From assembly GCF_000711975.1 (NCBI RefSeq), contig NZ_JONT01000010.1, forward strand, positions 1 through 64,000: DNA of 64,000 nucleotides, written 5' to 3'. Numbering within the stretch: position 1 is the stretch's first letter; the number at the start of each line of letters is the position of its first letter. A program made the translations under genes and the position numbers. Of the stretch, positions 8,858 to 18,031 are shown in pieces. This stretch comes from Desulfofalx alkaliphila DSM 12257 (GTDB taxonomy: Bacteria > Bacillota > Desulfotomaculia > Desulfotomaculales > Desulfohalotomaculaceae). The notes beneath the pieces were generated by a model. That model saw only the letters and a list, made by a program, of their open reading frames with translations. It made no database searches and was not told where the DNA came from.

Positions 8858-9465
8858 TGGAATTACTTACCCTGGGCGTGCTGGCCTCAGGCCGGGGCTC
8901 AAATTTACAATATATTATTGATGCCTGTGAGCGGGGAGCCATCAATGCTGCGGTAAAGGTGGTCATCAGTGACAAAGAGAATGCCTATGCCTTGGAAAGG
9001 GCTAAGAAGCACGGCATTGCCAATTATTTTGTGGATCTAAAGAGTTTTCCCGATAAGGAAAGCTATGAACAAAGGATAGTTAAACTATTAAAGGACCATA
9101 AGGTTCAATTGGTATGCCTGGCAGGCTATATGCGGCTGGTTGGTCCTACCATGCTGAACCAATTTCCCATGCGGATTATGAACATCCACCCGGCCCTGCT
9201 GCCTTCCTTTGCCGGGCTGCATGCCCAGCGCCAGGCCTTGGAGTACGGGGTAAAGATCTCGGGGTGTACCGTGCACTTTGTTGATGAAGGAATGGACACC
9301 GGCCCCATAATATTACAGGCCCAGGTGCCGGTGCTGGATGATGATACCGAAGAAACTTTATCTAAAAGAATACTGGAGCAGGAGCATATTATTTATCCCA
9401 AGGCGGTGGGCTTGTTTGCCCAAGGAAGGCTGCGGGTGGAAGGCAGGCGGGTAGTGGTTAAGTGA
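8857..9465 (+). CDS. purN: Phosphoribosylglycinamide formyltransferase
   Basis: Transfers a formyl group from 10-formyl-THF to GAR. It has 202 residues with the N-terminal LASGRGSNLQ phosphate loop, the catalytic MNIHPALLPSF segment (Asn-His) and the partner Asp in DEGMDTGPI. All catalytic residues appear present. Overlaps purM by one base. Confidence 0.95.
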   Translation: MELLTLGVLASGRGSNLQYIIDACERGAINAAVKVVISDKENAYALERAKKHGIANYFVDLKSFPDKESYEQRIVKLLKDHKVQLVCLAGYMRLVGPTMLNQFPMRIMNIHPALLPSFAGLHAQRQALEYGVKISGCTVHFVDEGMDTGPIILQAQVPVLDDDTEETLSKRILEQEHIIYPKAVGLFAQGRLRVEGRRVVVK

Positions 9466-9527
9466 CTTAATGCAAAATTCAGAAATAAAATTCTGAAGGG
9501 TGACGTCCTTCAAAGGGGGTTATTTCT

Positions 9528-11060
9528 TTGATTAAACGGGCGCTTATAAGTGTTTCTAACAAAGAGGGATTGTTGGATTTTGCCAAGGGCTTGGCTGAGC
9601 TGGGGGTGGAGATTGTGTCCACCGGCGGCACCGCCAAGGCCTTGCAGGAGGCTGCAGTGCCGGTGACTTATATATCAGAGGTAACCGGTTTTCCGGAAAT
9701 TCTGGACGGCAGGGTGAAGACGCTGCACCCTAAGGTACACGGCGGTATACTGGCCATGCGTACCGAAGAACATCTGGCACAGTTAGAGGAACTGGATATT
9801 ACCCCCATTGATTTGGTGGTGGTAAACCTGTATCCCTTTAGGGAGACGGTGGCCAAGGCCGGGGTAACCTTGGAAGAAGCCATTGAAAATATAGATATCG
9901 GCGGCCCGGCCATGGTGCGGGCGGCTGCCAAAAACCATAAGAATGTTTTGATAGTGGTAAATCCCAGCCGTTATGATGATGTGCTCAGTGCCGTAAGGAA
10001 TAAGCAGGTGTCAGAGCAGCTGCGCCTGGAGCTGGCCCGGGAAGCCTTTAGTCATACCGCTGCCTATGACAGTGCCATTTCTGCATATTTAAACGGTATC
10101 ACCGGGGAAGTAATGCCCGCTGAATTATGTGTATCCGCCCAGTTGGTGCAGCGGCTGCGCTACGGTGAAAACCCGCACCAAAAGGCGGCATTTTACCGGG
10201 ATACCACAGTTAAAAATGCCTGTATAGGTAACGCACAACAACTGCACGGCAAGGAATTATCTTATAACAACATTTTGGATGCCAACGCCGCCCTGGAACT
10301 GGTGCGGGAATTTGAAGAGCCCACCGTGGTAATCATTAAGCATAACAACCCCTGCGGATGTGCCAGCCATGAGCAGTTAAGTGTGGCCTATGATAAAGCC
10401 TATGAAGCGGACAAGGTTTCTGCCTTTGGCGGCATTGTGGCCTGCAACCGGCCGGTGGACGGGGCCACTGCGGCAAAAATGAACGAAATTTTCTTGGAGG
10501 CTGTAATTGCCCCGGACTTTACAGCTGAGGCCCTAGAAATATTAACCCAAAAGCCCAACCTGCGGCTGTTAAAGACCGGTGATTTAACAAAACAAACCAA
10601 TGATCTGATGGAAATACGCACAGTTAACGGCGGCTTTTTATTGCAACAATGCGATCGGGAGTTATTAGACCCCGAGGCCATGAAGGTGGTTACAGAAAAA
10701 CAACCGGACCAGCAGCAGCTGGATGAAATGATTTTTGCCATGAAAATTGTGAAGCATGTAAAATCCAATGCCATTGTGGTTACTAAAGACAGACAATTGA
10801 TAGGCGTTGGGGCAGGGCAAATGAACCGGGTGGGGTCGGCAAATATCGCCTACAGCCAAGCCGGGGAAAAGGCCAAGGGTGCGGTAATGGCCTCCGACGC
10901 ATTTTTCCCCTTTAGGGATACGGTTGATGCCGCCGCCAAAGCGGGAATTGCCGCTATCATTCAACCCGGCGGCTCGGTGCGTGACGAAGAATCTATTACC
11001 GCCTGTAACGAACACGGCATAGCCATGGTATTTACCGGCATGAGGCATTTTAAACACTAG
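9528..11060 (+). CDS. purH: Bifunctional AICAR transformylase/IMP cyclohydrolase
   Basis: Catalyses the last two steps to IMP. The N-terminal MGS-like cyclohydrolase domain (about 1-190) begins [11 protein letters not shown] and includes [12 protein letters not shown]. The transformylase domain has KHNNPCGCA near 267-275 and ends GMRHFKH. The 510-residue length is typical. The start is TTG, supported by AAAGGGGG nine bases upstream. A 62-base gap separates it from purN and a repeat-rich 150-base gap separates it from purD. Confidence 0.95.
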   Translation: MIKRALISVSNKEGLLDFAKGLAELGVEIVSTGGTAKALQEAAVPVTYISEVTGFPEILDGRVKTLHPKVHGGILAMRTEEHLAQLEELDITPIDLVVVNLYPFRETVAKAGVTLEEAIENIDIGGPAMVRAAAKNHKNVLIVVNPSRYDDVLSAVRNKQVSEQLRLELAREAFSHTAAYDSAISAYLNGITGEVMPAELCVSAQLVQRLRYGENPHQKAAFYRDTTVKNACIGNAQQLHGKELSYNNILDANAALELVREFEEPTVVIIKHNNPCGCASHEQLSVAYDKAYEADKVSAFGGIVACNRPVDGATAAKMNEIFLEAVIAPDFTAEALEILTQKPNLRLLKTGDLTKQTNDLMEIRTVNGGFLLQQCDRELLDPEAMKVVTEKQPDQQQLDEMIFAMKIVKHVKSNAIVVTKDRQLIGVGAGQMNRVGSANIAYSQAGEKAKGAVMASDAFFPFRDTVDAAAKAGIAAIIQPGGSVRDEESITACNEHGIAMVFTGMRHFKH

Positions 11061-11070
11061 TGGCAGTATC

Positions 11071-11219
11071 TTTTGTAGGGGCGGGTGATCAGGCGCCTGT
11101 AGTTGGCTTTCGTGTTTGTAGGGTAGGCGGCCCTGTGCCTGCATTCTTGTAGGGGTTCGATTCATCGAACCCTTATTGCAAATGTACCTTTTACTTAAGG
11201 AGGCTTTTCAATAATGAAG
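11071..11219. repeat. Palindromic GTAGGGG repeats and purD leader, copy 1
   Basis: Three successive units begin TTGTAGGGG or TTGTAGGG (about 11073, 11115 and 11147). The last is a hairpin, GGGTTCGAT/ATCGAACCC (11152-11172). It is followed by TTAAGGAGGCTTTTCA, the purD ribosome site. A diverged version of the same order occurs after purD (12500-12625), so purD is flanked by direct repeats of about 130 bases. Confidence 0.7.
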
Positions 11220-12473
11220 GTTCTTGTTGTGGGCGGCGGCGGGCGCGAACATGCCCTGGTTTGGAAAATCGCCCAAAGTCCAAGGGTTGATAAAATTTAT
11301 TGTGCGCCGGGCAATGCCGGTATTGCACAAATGGCACAATGCGTGGATATACAGGCAGAGGATCTTGACGGCTTGTTGGACTTTGCCCAAAAGGAAAAAA
11401 TAGACCTTACGGTGGTGGGGCCAGAGGCGCCATTGACCATAGGTATTGTAGATAAATTTACCCAGGCGGGCTTACGCATCTTTGGACCCAGTAAAAATGC
11501 CGCTCAACTGGAAGGCAGTAAGGCATTGGCCAAGCACTTTATGCTGAAACACAACATTCCCACCGCTAAATATGCGGCCTTTCCCAATGAAAGGGAAGCG
11601 ATGGATTACGTGCGCAGTAAAAACAAGCCCCTGGTGGTTAAGGCCTCGGGCCTTGCGGCAGGCAAAGGGGTCATCATCTGTCAGTATATGGCCGATGCTT
11701 TGGATGCGGTGCGCCGGGTGCTGGTGGACAAGGAATTTGGCGATGCGGGCAACCAGGTGGTAATTGAAGAATGCCTAGAGGGCCAGGAGGTAAGTGTGCT
11801 GGCCTTTACCGACGGCAAAACCATTATTCCCATGGTGCCGTCCCAGGATCATAAACGGGTATTTGACGACGACAAGGGCCCCAACACCGGCGGCATGGGT
11901 GCCTATGCACCGGCGCCGCTGTATACGCCGGACTTACATGAAGTGGTGGTGCGGGATATATTGGAACCCACCATTAAGGGCATGGCTAACATGGGCTGGC
12001 CCTATAAGGGGATAATTTATGCCGGCTTAATGATTACAGCCGATGGGCCCAAGGTGTTAGAATATAATGTTCGCTTTGGCGACCCCGAAGCCCAGCCGGT
12101 GCTGTCCCTGTTAGATAGCGACCTGGTGGAAATAATGGAAGCGGTCATTGATGAGCGCTTAGACCAGGTGGAAGTAAAGTGGAAGAAGGGTGCTGCGGTG
12201 TGCGTGGTAATGGCAGCACAGGGTTACCCGGGCAATTACCCCAAGGGAGATGTAATCACCGGCCTGGACAAGATGCCTGAAAATGTATCGGTCTTCCACG
12301 CCGGCACCGCCCAAAAGGAGGGGCAAATAGTAACCAACGGCGGCAGGGTGCTGGGTGTAACCGCCGTAGGCCAGGACCTCCCCGGTGCCATTGATAAAGC
12401 CTACCAGGGGGTAGAAAGAATAAAGTTTAACGGTGCCCATTATAGAAAGGACATAGGCAGTAAAGCCTTGTAA
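11214..12473 (+). CDS. purD: Phosphoribosylamine-glycine ligase (GAR synthetase)
   Basis: ATP-grasp ligase that joins phosphoribosylamine and glycine. The 419-residue length is typical. GGGGREHALVWK opens the protein, KASGLAAGKGVI (near 142-153) is the ATP-grasp nucleotide loop and RFGDPEAQ (near 288-295) carries metal ligands. AAGGAGG lies 9 bases before the ATG. Last gene of the purine operon. A short piece of a second copy, with the same leader, is seen downstream. Confidence 0.96.
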   Translation: MKVLVVGGGGREHALVWKIAQSPRVDKIYCAPGNAGIAQMAQCVDIQAEDLDGLLDFAQKEKIDLTVVGPEAPLTIGIVDKFTQAGLRIFGPSKNAAQLEGSKALAKHFMLKHNIPTAKYAAFPNEREAMDYVRSKNKPLVVKASGLAAGKGVIICQYMADALDAVRRVLVDKEFGDAGNQVVIEECLEGQEVSVLAFTDGKTIIPMVPSQDHKRVFDDDKGPNTGGMGAYAPAPLYTPDLHEVVVRDILEPTIKGMANMGWPYKGIIYAGLMITADGPKVLEYNVRFGDPEAQPVLSLLDSDLVEIMEAVIDERLDQVEVKWKKGAAVCVVMAAQGYPGNYPKGDVITGLDKMPENVSVFHAGTAQKEGQIVTNGGRVLGVTAVGQDLPGAIDKAYQGVERIKFNGAHYRKDIGSKAL

Positions 12474-12499
12474 ACGGGAATTCAAAAGGGGAATGCCCT

Positions 12500-12625
12500 T
12501 GTACCTTTGTAAGGGCAGATACCGGGTGCTTGCATTTTTCTATGGCAGGCGACCATCCCCTTACATTTTAGTAGGGGTTCGATTTATCGAACCCCTATTG
12601 TTTAAGGAGGCTTTATTAAGTTCTC
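12500..12625. repeat. GTAGGGG repeats, copy 2, after purD
   Basis: TTTGTAAGGG near 12509, CCCCTTACATTTTAGTAGGGG near 12556-12576, the hairpin GGGGTTCGAT/ATCGAACCCC (12574-12595) and TTAAGGAGGCTTTATT (12602-12617) follow the same order as the sequence before purD. The near-identical hairpin and ribosome-site block are the strongest part of the match; the first half is diverged. Confidence 0.6.
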
Positions 12626-12668
12626 CGTCCTTGCGGCAGGTAAAGGGTCATCAACTATGCCGAAAGAT
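12602..12668 (+). pseudogene. Remnant of a second purD copy
   Basis: After the duplicated ribosome site, GTTCT matches the fourth and fifth purD codons region, and TTGCGGCAGGTAAAGGGTCA (12631-12650) matches TTGCGGCAGGCAAAGGGGTC inside purD (about 11654-11673) with few differences; a few more bases match beyond. The intervening 430 bases of purD are missing. I read this as a tandem duplication of leader plus purD that was later deleted down to about 70 bases. The match is short, so a chance or partial conversion origin is possible. Confidence 0.45.
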
Positions 12669-12670
12669 TA

Positions 12671-12706
12671 AAGAAGGTTTGCATTAACCGCAACCTTCTT
12701 TTTTGT
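12671..12706 (+). terminator. Terminator of the purine operon
   Basis: AAGAAGGTT (12671-12679) pairs with AACCTTCTT (12692-12700), followed by TTTTGTTTT. It is the first strong terminator after purD. Confidence 0.85.
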
Positions 12707-12847
12707 TTTAAACAGTTGTTATTTGAGTGGAATAAATTTTTATAAATAATACAGGGGTAACAGGCACTGTTTTTAATGTTTTAACTGGCATATTATTAGT
12801 CCGTTTGTTGTATAGAAAAAGAATAATCTAATTCACCGGTGTAGAAA

Positions 12848-12888
12848 TAAGGGCTGTTGCAGAGAGTGCAGCAGCCCTTATTATTTTT
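12848..12888 (+). terminator. Orphan terminator-like hairpin
   Basis: TAAGGGCTG (12848-12856) pairs with CAGCCCTTA (12872-12880), extended by TGC/GCA, then TTATTTTT. There is no gene between this and the purine operon terminator; bases 12707-12847 are AT-rich and show nothing recognisable. Confidence 0.6.
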
Positions 12889-12982
12889 CCGAACTAATTT
12901 ACCCTATACAAAAATACCCAAATATGATATACTGAGTTACAACAGTAATGCACTATGCTACTCGTGAAGGAAGTGATTGTTT

Positions 12983-13363
12983 GTGCTAAATACAAACAGT
13001 TTAAAGCCCATTTACATACAGATAGCAGAATGGCTGGAGATGGAGATTTTAAGCGGCAATATCCAAAGTGATGAAAAGATATATTCACAGTACCAACTGG
13101 CGGATATGTTTAATATAAATCCAGCCACTGCTGCCAAAGGCTTGAATATTTTAGCTGATGAAAACCTGCTATACAAAAAGAGGGGTCTTGGCATGTTTGT
13201 ATCTCCCCATGCCCGGGAGACCATTCGCAACAAACGGATAAAGCAAAACTTAAAACAATTGGCATTGGAGCTAGCAGCTGAGGCGGAACGCCTAAATGTT
13301 GATGATGACCAATTGTTTGAAATGATTAAGGCGGCCAAGCTCCAGGTGCAAAAGGGGGAATAA
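12983..13363 (+). CDS. GntR-family (YtrA-type) transcriptional regulator
   Basis: A 126-residue regulator made of an N-terminal winged helix (PIYIQIAEWLEMEILSG, then QLADMFNINPATAAKGLNIL as the recognition part) and a short helical C-terminus, as in the YtrA subfamily. It lacks a large effector domain. GTG 12983 is preferred because GAAGGAAG lies nine bases upstream; the TTG at 12977 is too close. It is two bases before an ABC ATPase, and YtrA-type regulators usually repress the exporter operon they lead. The ligand is unknown. Confidence 0.88.
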   Translation: MLNTNSLKPIYIQIAEWLEMEILSGNIQSDEKIYSQYQLADMFNINPATAAKGLNILADENLLYKKRGLGMFVSPHARETIRNKRIKQNLKQLALELAAEAERLNVDDDQLFEMIKAAKLQVQKGE

Positions 13364-13365
13364 GG

Positions 13366-14268
13366 GTGAGGGTAATTGAATGCAGCGGCCTGACAAAAGA
13401 ATTTGGGCCCACCAAGGCTGTTAATAGCCTGTCTTTTACCATCGAACATGGCAAAATAACAGGCTTGATAGGACGTAACGGTGCAGGGAAAACCACACTA
13501 TTAAAACTGATTGCCGGATACTTACTTCCCAGCGCAGGCAGTGTCAAGGTTTTTGAGGAGGATCCCTTTAATAGTCTAAAGGTATCTGCCAACATGATTT
13601 TTATTGATGAGAACATGGCCCTGCCTGAGTCAATGAATCTTATTGAAATTCTAGAATCGGCAGGCAGTTTTTATAAAAACTGGGATGATAAACTGGCCAT
13701 GGGGCTATTTGAGTATTTTAATCTAAATCCCAAGCAATACCACAAAAATCTTTCAAAGGGAATGAAAAGCACCTTTAATGCCATTATTGGCATATCAGCC
13801 CGGTGTCCACTGACCATATTTGATGAACCAACCACAGGCATGGATGCGGCGGTGAGGAAGGATTTTTACCGGGCCTTGCTCAAGGACTTTATGCACCATC
13901 CCCGAACGGTCATTCTTTCCAGCCATCACATAAATGAAATTAATGATATATTAAGCGACCTTCTCTTGCTCAAGAACGGTGAAAAGCTTCTTCATACCTC
14001 GGTTGACCGGTTAACTGAATATGCCCTTGGGCTGCAGGGCAAGGGGGATGTCATCGCAGAGATGATTAAAAATACAGAGGTCTTCTACCGGAAAAAGATA
14101 GGGAAAGACAGCCTATATGTTGCCGTTCGCAATCAATACTCCTTGGAGGAGTTGCAAAGGGGCCGCCTTAGGGGTGTTGAGATTTCCCCGGTGGCCACTG
14201 AAGACCTTTGTGTGTACCTTACCGATAAACACAATGGAGGGATAGATGATGTCTTTGGCCGAGACTAA
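13366..14268 (+). CDS. ABC transporter ATP-binding protein (YtrB-like)
   Basis: 300 residues. Walker A GRNGAGKTT (near 36-44), Walker B LTIFDEPTTGMD and the H-loop SSHH are present. The signature loop reads LSKGMKS instead of LSGGQ, as in other YtrB/CcmA-like exporters. GTG start with GGGGGAATAAGG upstream. Linked to the GntR gene and to a membrane protein whose start lies 23 bases inside this gene's end, so these are one operon. Confidence 0.88.
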   Translation: MRVIECSGLTKEFGPTKAVNSLSFTIEHGKITGLIGRNGAGKTTLLKLIAGYLLPSAGSVKVFEEDPFNSLKVSANMIFIDENMALPESMNLIEILESAGSFYKNWDDKLAMGLFEYFNLNPKQYHKNLSKGMKSTFNAIIGISARCPLTIFDEPTTGMDAAVRKDFYRALLKDFMHHPRTVILSSHHINEINDILSDLLLLKNGEKLLHTSVDRLTEYALGLQGKGDVIAEMIKNTEVFYRKKIGKDSLYVAVRNQYSLEELQRGRLRGVEISPVATEDLCVYLTDKHNGGIDDVFGRD

Positions 14269-14998
14269 CCTGTTATCAGTGGTGAAAGCCCAGTACAATT
14301 ACAAATTAAAGGCAAATGCCAGAACTTTCATCGGTTTGATTATGTTGCAGCTGTTAGGGTTTCTTCTCTCCTCCCTTAATGGCGTGGGTACAACCGGCGG
14401 AAGTTACGGCAATGCAACTTATTTAGTTAAACACTACACCGGCGACTTTATTATTGTTTTTACATTAATTTGGGCCTTTATTACCGGCATCAACACCGCC
14501 GCCGGCGGTTATAAACTGGATTTTACCTTTGTTACCAACAGACTAAGCAGCCATCTTTCTGGTTTGGCATTTCTGTTAACTGCTTCAATAATAGGCGGTG
14601 TTACCGCCACACTGTGCGGATTGTTGTTGCGCATAGCAGTGTTTTTTACCCACAGGGGCGCGGAAATAGTTTTTGGCTTTTGGATTCCGCCACTTGTTTT
14701 GATAAGCAGCATCTATATAGCCATACTCTACATTTTTCTTGTAAGCTCCTTAGGATATTTTGTGGGCACCTTGGTACAGCGAAATCGGATTTTTAACATA
14801 GTTCTGCCGGCAGCATTTTTTGGCACCCTGTTTATGGATGCCAGAAATACCAATGATGTTCAGTTGTTAGTACCTATCATTAAATTTTTTATTAAAGAGA
14901 GTTCTTATGTCCTCTTTTCTCTAAAGGTAATTCTGGTGTCTGCCTTACTCTTTGGCTGTATAGTTTTAATTTCCAAAAGAATGGAGGTTAGAAGATAA
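14246..14998 (+). CDS. ABC transporter permease
   Basis: A 250-residue hydrophobic protein with about six membrane segments and no recognisable enzymatic motif. Start ATG 14246 or 14249, both after GGAGGG. It overlaps the ATPase gene at its start and the next gene by one base at its end. By context it is the membrane subunit partner of the ATPase. Confidence 0.75.
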   Translation: MMSLAETNLLSVVKAQYNYKLKANARTFIGLIMLQLLGFLLSSLNGVGTTGGSYGNATYLVKHYTGDFIIVFTLIWAFITGINTAAGGYKLDFTFVTNRLSSHLSGLAFLLTASIIGGVTATLCGLLLRIAVFFTHRGAEIVFGFWIPPLVLISSIYIAILYIFLVSSLGYFVGTLVQRNRIFNIVLPAAFFGTLFMDARNTNDVQLLVPIIKFFIKESSYVLFSLKVILVSALLFGCIVLISKRMEVRR

Positions 14999-15714
14999 TG
15001 TCATCGCTGTTATTATTTTTGGTGCTTTGCCTAGTAATTCTTTGGCTCCTTTTAATTATTAGTAATACTGTTATCAAAAAAGCACCAATATCCCTTATTG
15101 GTACCCGCTTGGTAATCAGCATTTACCTTGTGTCTTTATTATTGTCTGTACCTATCTTCTATGCCGTTGCAAGCCCCACAGATTCGGCGGCAGTAACGGA
15201 GACAGCACGGGAAATATCTTTGGAAGAATACAGCCGCCTATTGGATGCAGTCTATGAGGGTCGACTGGAGGAAGACAAAGCTGCCACTTTAAACAGTCAA
15301 CAGAGTATTGAATATAATAAAGAACACTTATTTGTAACCGGCTCAGACCTTCAAGACCATTTAGTCTTGATTGCAGTTAAAGAAAAGGTGGTAAATGACG
15401 GCAAGGTAGAGGTGGCAATTTATTCAGAAACACCTTCCCCTGCCCAAATTGCGGCGTTTAATCCGCCAGAAGTAAGGCTTGTGGGGGATAGGTTGGAGAT
15501 TATCCCACCCCAACCAAGGCATGTGGATATCATTTATTTTGACCATGATTATACTACCTCTGCCCAATTTACCGGTAAAGGATTATTTAATGCAGGCGGA
15601 CCTTATTTGTTTTCTCCCCGTCATCGGATACTATATCTGCAAGTACCTCCTGACCTCAAAATTGAAACTGACAATAGCATAAGGCATATGTTGCACTATA
15701 TTGGGAATAAATAA
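14998..15714 (+). CDS. Membrane-anchored protein of the GntR-ABC operon
   Basis: 238 residues: two hydrophobic segments (about 3-23 and 37-58), then a polar extracytoplasmic domain of about 170 residues rich in beta-strand patterns. No family recognised. Translationally coupled to the permease (TAATG overlap). By analogy to YtrF-type operons it may be an accessory extracellular component, but this is inference. Confidence 0.65.
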   Translation: MSSLLLFLVLCLVILWLLLIISNTVIKKAPISLIGTRLVISIYLVSLLLSVPIFYAVASPTDSAAVTETAREISLEEYSRLLDAVYEGRLEEDKAATLNSQQSIEYNKEHLFVTGSDLQDHLVLIAVKEKVVNDGKVEVAIYSETPSPAQIAAFNPPEVRLVGDRLEIIPPQPRHVDIIYFDHDYTTSAQFTGKGLFNAGGPYLFSPRHRILYLQVPPDLKIETDNSIRHMLHYIGNK

Positions 15715-15851
15715 AACTCTTTTTGTTATTCCGGCATATGACAAAAAAGTTAAAATTATAGTGCAAACCAAGGGGACGGGGGCCGCTTTGATTTTATGTT
15801 AAAATAAAAACGGATTAGTTTAGTAATGATTTGGTTTTGGAGAGTGATCGT

Positions 15852-16139
15852 TTGATTTACCAAAATCCCAATTATAAAAAGGTAAAGGGCAGTCGGACTT
15901 TATTAGTTCGCTGTGGCTATTGCAAAACTGACATTGCTTTATATCAAAAGATAGGCAAGGGTAGCTTATTAAGAATGCATATCCCAAGGATTATTAAAAG
16001 CTCTGTTGACTTATCCCAGAAGCCCCAAGAGTTAATTTGCCCCGATTGCCAAAAGCTGTTGGCAATGAAAATAACCTTCAGAAAGAATAAAGAAGCGTAC
16101 AAAATGATCAGAAGCACATATAATACCAAAGAATTATAA
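15852..16139 (+). CDS. Small zinc-ribbon protein
   Basis: 95 residues with two cysteine pairs, RCGYC and CPDC, about 45 residues apart: a probable four-Cys zinc ribbon. The rest is basic. TTG 15852 is supported by GGAGAG at 15839-15844; an upstream in-frame TTG (15831) lacks a site. No function can be assigned. It is not obviously in an operon. Confidence 0.7.
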   Translation: MIYQNPNYKKVKGSRTLLVRCGYCKTDIALYQKIGKGSLLRMHIPRIIKSSVDLSQKPQELICPDCQKLLAMKITFRKNKEAYKMIRSTYNTKEL

Positions 16140-16221
16140 CAAAGCCCTTAAAATCGAAATTGAGAGAATGACACCTATCAAAGTAGCTTTCTAATTTAAG
16201 TTTATTGCGTAACACCATATG

Positions 16222-16308
16222 TTAGCGGAAGTAGCGCCCACTGCTTTCCTCAAAAAGTTCATTGATGCGATGTTTAATCCATGGTATTTGTCCGGCACTG
16301 ACGCAACT
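16222..16308 (-). pseudogene. Possible IS3-type transposase scrap
   Basis: On the minus strand a 29-codon frame bounded by stops reads IKHRINELFEESSGRYFR at its end. This resembles the start of IS3-family OrfB catalytic regions (INEIFEESRGRYGYRRI-like) but stops at once. Too short to be sure. The rest of 16140-16437 holds nothing else apart from the hairpin at 16388. Confidence 0.2.
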
Positions 16309-16387
16309 CTACGATGGTAAAAAATAGCTACTGCGGGCTAATCCAAGATAGTCAAGCAGTTCTTCTAAAGGATTTATTAAATATCCG

Positions 16388-16424
16388 AAAGCCGGTCCCT
16401 TGGAAACGCCAATGGCCGGCTTTT
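16388..16424. terminator. Hairpin between convergent genes
   Basis: AAAGCCGG (16388-16395) pairs with CCGGCTTT (16416-16423), followed by TTTTC on the plus strand. It lies just beyond the 3' end of the DUF1648 gene and may serve both strands. Confidence 0.5.
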
Positions 16425-16437
16425 CTTCACCGCAAAT

Positions 16438-16980
16438 TCAAGATGTTTTTTTCGCCACCCTTATGGACTGCCGGCAGTAGTGGATACAAACAATAATAAG
16501 CAGAATGACTATCACAAAAGGTGTCCATCCAAGTCCGTTTTGTCTTCCTAAGGCTGTTTGTATCGTTCCGAAAATAATGTAGGCAAAAATAAAACTCATT
16601 AAAAAATTCATGCTCGCCATCATTCTTGCGATGTATATTCTCATTGCCTTTACCTGGTTTTCATTTAACTCATCTTTTTTAACCGTGGGCACATTGATGA
16701 GATGGATAAAGTTCTTCCAGTTTTTTGGGGCAACACACAAAAAATAGTTTAAAAGCCAGGTGAAGGCGAATAAATGCACAAATAAGATTAGTAAGCCCAC
16801 CAGTGAGATTTTACCGCTCCAGGCGTCCGGTTCACCTGTAAAATTATAGTGTGTCGGAATCTCATCCGGCAATTGTCCGTACATGAGCGCCAGATAAAGG
16901 GCCGCAAATATAAGCATACCCATGGCTATGAAATCAACATAGGGTGGATAGTATTGTTTAATTCGCTGCCAAATTCTCAT
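16438..16980 (-). CDS. DUF1648-family membrane protein
   Basis: 180 residues with four to five membrane segments (about 16-33, 60-82, 120-140, 150-165). LPDEIPTHYNFTGEPDAW (near 37-54) is the conserved extracytoplasmic loop of DUF1648 proteins. The family's role is not established; some members relate to antimicrobial peptide responses. AGGGAG lies before the ATG. Followed downstream on the same strand by nothing else. Confidence 0.75.
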   Translation of the reverse strand: MRIWQRIKQYYPPYVDFIAMGMLIFAALYLALMYGQLPDEIPTHYNFTGEPDAWSGKISLVGLLILFVHLFAFTWLLNYFLCVAPKNWKNFIHLINVPTVKKDELNENQVKAMRIYIARMMASMNFLMSFIFAYIIFGTIQTALGRQNGLGWTPFVIVILLIIVCIHYCRQSIRVAKKTS

Positions 16981-17014
16981 GTTTTTCTCCCTTTATTTAG
17001 TAAATTTTCTAATA

Positions 17015-17842
17015 CTAGAAAACCGGCAAAATAATTGCCCCATGCCTTTCGTATTCCTCCGGTATTTCTCCTATTGGCCAACCGGGGGCTGTGGTTTCAA
17101 CGTAGTAGTATCTACTTCCCCGGTATTCATAGTATGCCCCGGGCAGATTTTCTCCCTTAATACCCACTGCCATATGGCCTACGGGGTCATCGGGCAGCAG
17201 GATCAGCACTGCACCGTAATCCATTTCATTAAGTATTGCTGCCAACAGAATGCTGGTGTCTTCGCAGTCTCCCACTTGATCAACTAGGGTTTCTATGGGG
17301 TAGCGGGCATATTGAGCCCTTCCTTTAGTTTCTTCATCATCTGCATATTCAATGTTTTGCACAAAGGAAATTACTAATTCCACCGTTTCTTGTGGTGTAT
17401 AACCTTCATCGCCGGCCACCTGGGTAAACTTTTCGGCCAGGGCAGCTATATAGGGGGCATGGCCGGCATCTTTTACGTAAACAGAAAAATCATTGGTGGG
17501 TGGTCTTTGTAATTGGGCGTAATGCCGGTAAAGGTGCTGGGGTACTTGCATTCGGTAGGTCCAGGTTTTGCCACCGTAATCCCACACAAATTCCCTTTCA
17601 AAGACTTCGGAGGATATTTGTAAATCAGGATCATTAAACGCGGTAACGGTGCTTTCAGAGTAGGTAAATATTTTCTTTATACCTGCTAAATAACCCTCTC
17701 CGGCTATTCTTTCAATTTTGGAGACAAGCTCCAGGTTCAGCGGTATGCCCTTTGCGCTTACCTTTGAGGACATTAATAAGGGGGTGACCATCAGTATAGC
17801 GGCCAGAATAAAGGAAATAAGAATCACTTTACCTAGTCTCAA
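17015..17842 (-). CDS. Secreted transglutaminase-like protein
   Basis: 275 residues beginning with an N-terminal hydrophobic signal segment (about 6-24) with a likely cleavage near SSKVSA. The core VGDCEDTSILLAAILNEMDYG (Cys) and VGHMAVGI (His) match the transglutaminase-like Cys-His-Asp fold; an Asp may come from the YYVETTAPGW region. It could be a protease, a peptidase or a non-catalytic wall-binding domain. Its ribosome site is GGCGGTG before the ATG. 34 bases upstream of the DUF1648 gene, same direction. Confidence 0.7.
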   Translation of the reverse strand: MRLGKVILISFILAAILMVTPLLMSSKVSAKGIPLNLELVSKIERIAGEGYLAGIKKIFTYSESTVTAFNDPDLQISSEVFEREFVWDYGGKTWTYRMQVPQHLYRHYAQLQRPPTNDFSVYVKDAGHAPYIAALAEKFTQVAGDEGYTPQETVELVISFVQNIEYADDEETKGRAQYARYPIETLVDQVGDCEDTSILLAAILNEMDYGAVLILLPDDPVGHMAVGIKGENLPGAYYEYRGSRYYYVETTAPGWPIGEIPEEYERHGAIILPVF

Positions 17843-18031
17843 TACAGTTCACCGCCTTTATTAAATTATATTAAACATATATTCAATAAAAGTGTTTTTC
17901 TTCCTGCCTAGTTTACATAATATATTTTTAAACAAAAACACTTTCAATTTTTAACGTATTAAAGGATTTTTTGTGGCAAGCGTCGAAAAACGGATAAAGG
18001 GATATAATATGGTAAGCCAGGAGGGATTATT

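Noticed and set aside
12493-12687. 64-residue plus-strand frame after purD
   Set aside because: It runs through the repeat hairpin and purD scrap, so it is an accident of duplicated DNA. No ribosome site.
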